This document shows positions 63,548 through 64,000 of a DNA stretch of 64,000 nt, piece after piece. The notes below the pieces were generated by a model that was given only the letters and a program-made list of their open reading frames with translations, was not told the origin of the DNA and did not search any database. The stretch comes from Streptomyces sp. M92 (GTDB lineage Bacteria; Actinomycetota; Actinomycetes; Streptomycetales; Streptomycetaceae). The position numbers and the translations under genes are program-made. Each line of letters begins with the position of its first letter. Position 1 is the first letter of the stretch. The DNA is taken from NCBI RefSeq assembly GCF_028473745.1, contig NZ_CP101137.1, forward strand, positions 3,968,001 to 4,032,000, written 5' to 3'.

Positions 63548-64000
63548 GTGACGTCGTCCTTCGAGTTCAACACGTATCCCGCGCGGTTGTCCGACGCGGA
63601 GCGCGACAAGGCGCTGCGGGTGCTCCGGGACGGCGTCGCGATGGGGCGCCTGTCGCACGACACGTTCATCCGCAGGATGGAACTGGCGCTCGCCGCCCGG
63701 CGCCCGGACGAGCTGGCCGTGCTCACCGCCGACCTGCACTCCGAGGGCCGGATGGCGCGGCTGGTGTTCGGCACCGTCGAGGCGGTGTCCGGATTCGGCG
63801 TACGGCTGCGCAGGGCCTGGCAGGCCGAGCGGCTGCCCAAGCTGCTGCTGCCGCACTCCGGCGCTGGTCATCCGCTGCGCATAGGGCGCGACCCGGCGAA
63901 CGGGCTGCGGCTGACCCACGAGACGGTCTCCCGGGTGCACGCCGAACTGAGCCGCCAGGGCGGCATGTGGGTGCTGCGCGACCTCGGCTCCACCAACGGC
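63548..64000 (+). CDS. DUF1707 and FHA domain protein, truncated by the window edge
   Basis: The first 151 codons of a gene that runs off the right edge. Residues about 10-62 are a DUF1707 domain (ARLSDAERDKALRVLRDGVA, GRLSHDTFIRRMELALAAR, and ELAVLTADL); residues about 104-151 are the start of a forkhead-associated domain (LRIGRDPANGLRLTHETVSR, HAELSRQGGMWVLRDLGSTN), with the conserved G-R, S-R-x-H and S-T-N-G motifs that bind phosphothreonine. It probably reads Ser/Thr-kinase signals. GTG 63548 is a likely start; the preceding GTG at 63546 is out of frame. Confidence 0.85.
   Translation, partial: MTSSFEFNTYPARLSDAERDKALRVLRDGVAMGRLSHDTFIRRMELALAARRPDELAVLTADLHSEGRMARLVFGTVEAVSGFGVRLRRAWQAERLPKLLLPHSGAGHPLRIGRDPANGLRLTHETVSRVHAELSRQGGMWVLRDLGSTNG

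Noticed and set aside
1..64000. tRNA, rRNA or integrase/transposase genes marking a mobile island
   Set aside because: None seen on reading; the accessory block at 7-14 kb has no visible attachment site or insertion sequence.

Overview
The window is high-GC actinobacterial DNA, almost certainly Streptomyces. It carries developmental and soil-signature genes (a WhiI-type sporulation regulator, a CprB-type gamma-butyrolactone-receptor homologue, geosmin synthase, a conservon, the actinobacterial coproporphyrin-dependent haem genes). Codons are strongly GC-rich at third positions, GTG and TTG starts are common, and there are many 4-base start/stop overlaps. From memory, the order fadB-fadA-rnd-whiI-hemE...cprB-DUF89-geosmin synthase matches the S. 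coelicolor SCO6026-SCO6080 neighbourhood (whiI = SCO6029, cprB = SCO6071, geosmin synthase = SCO6073). The genome was not searched.

Layout. 1-6.8 kb: fatty-acid beta-oxidation pair (fadB, fadA), an RNase D-type nuclease, whiI with a visible sigma-WhiG-type promoter, a DUF3000 gene and hemE. 6.8-8.1 kb: a gene-poor stretch with tandem repeats and two DasR-type (dre-like) palindromes. 8.1-13.5 kb: a tightly overlapping five-gene operon (PhyH-type iron/2-oxoglutarate oxygenase, a DUF6271-type glycosyltransferase-like protein, an ornithine-decarboxylase-fold PLP enzyme, a GNAT acetyltransferase, an MFS exporter). It looks like a compact, undescribed small-molecule pathway and is the best candidate for a new system here. 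13.6-19.5 kb: a small helical protein, a CoA-disulfide-reductase-like flavoenzyme, a DUF4349 lipoprotein, a repeat-filled intergenic region, then the haem genes hemG(cgoX)-hemQ(chdC).

19.5-34.6 kb: mostly minus-strand genes. These are a secreted tripeptidyl aminopeptidase, a TIGR04222 membrane protein next to an MNIO/DUF692 enzyme, a GNAT, a frameshifted small gene, a Pth2-type peptidyl-tRNA hydrolase, a small ABC transporter, a polysaccharide deacetylase lipoprotein, a FAD-Rieske oxidoreductase, a PhoX-like Tat protein, a slipin, and a SulP transporter translationally coupled to a beta-carbonic anhydrase. 34.6-41.8 kb: ZapE/AFG1 ATPase, a RibD-type reductase, murC, msrB and an OmpR/histidine-kinase pair. 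41.9-45.5 kb: a complete osmoprotectant (OpuC/ProU-like) ABC importer. 45.5-50.4 kb: a conservon (cvnD-C-B-A) preceded by a lone periplasmic-type sugar-binding lipoprotein. 50.7-53.2 kb: the DUF6230/DUF6114 pair and a secreted protein. 53.3-64 kb: cprB, a DUF89/ARMT1 protein, geosmin synthase, a PDZ membrane protein, a phosphoesterase, an M24 peptidase, a kinase-fold protein lacking catalytic residues, treZ and the start of a DUF1707-FHA protein.

How the parts relate. HemE, HemG/CgoX and HemQ/ChdC are steps of one haem route split by the inserted 7-14 kb block. FadA and FadB form the beta-oxidation complex. The conservon, WhiI, CprB and geosmin synthase link the region to morphological development. 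The five-gene operon and the MNIO locus are the accessory biochemistry most worth testing.
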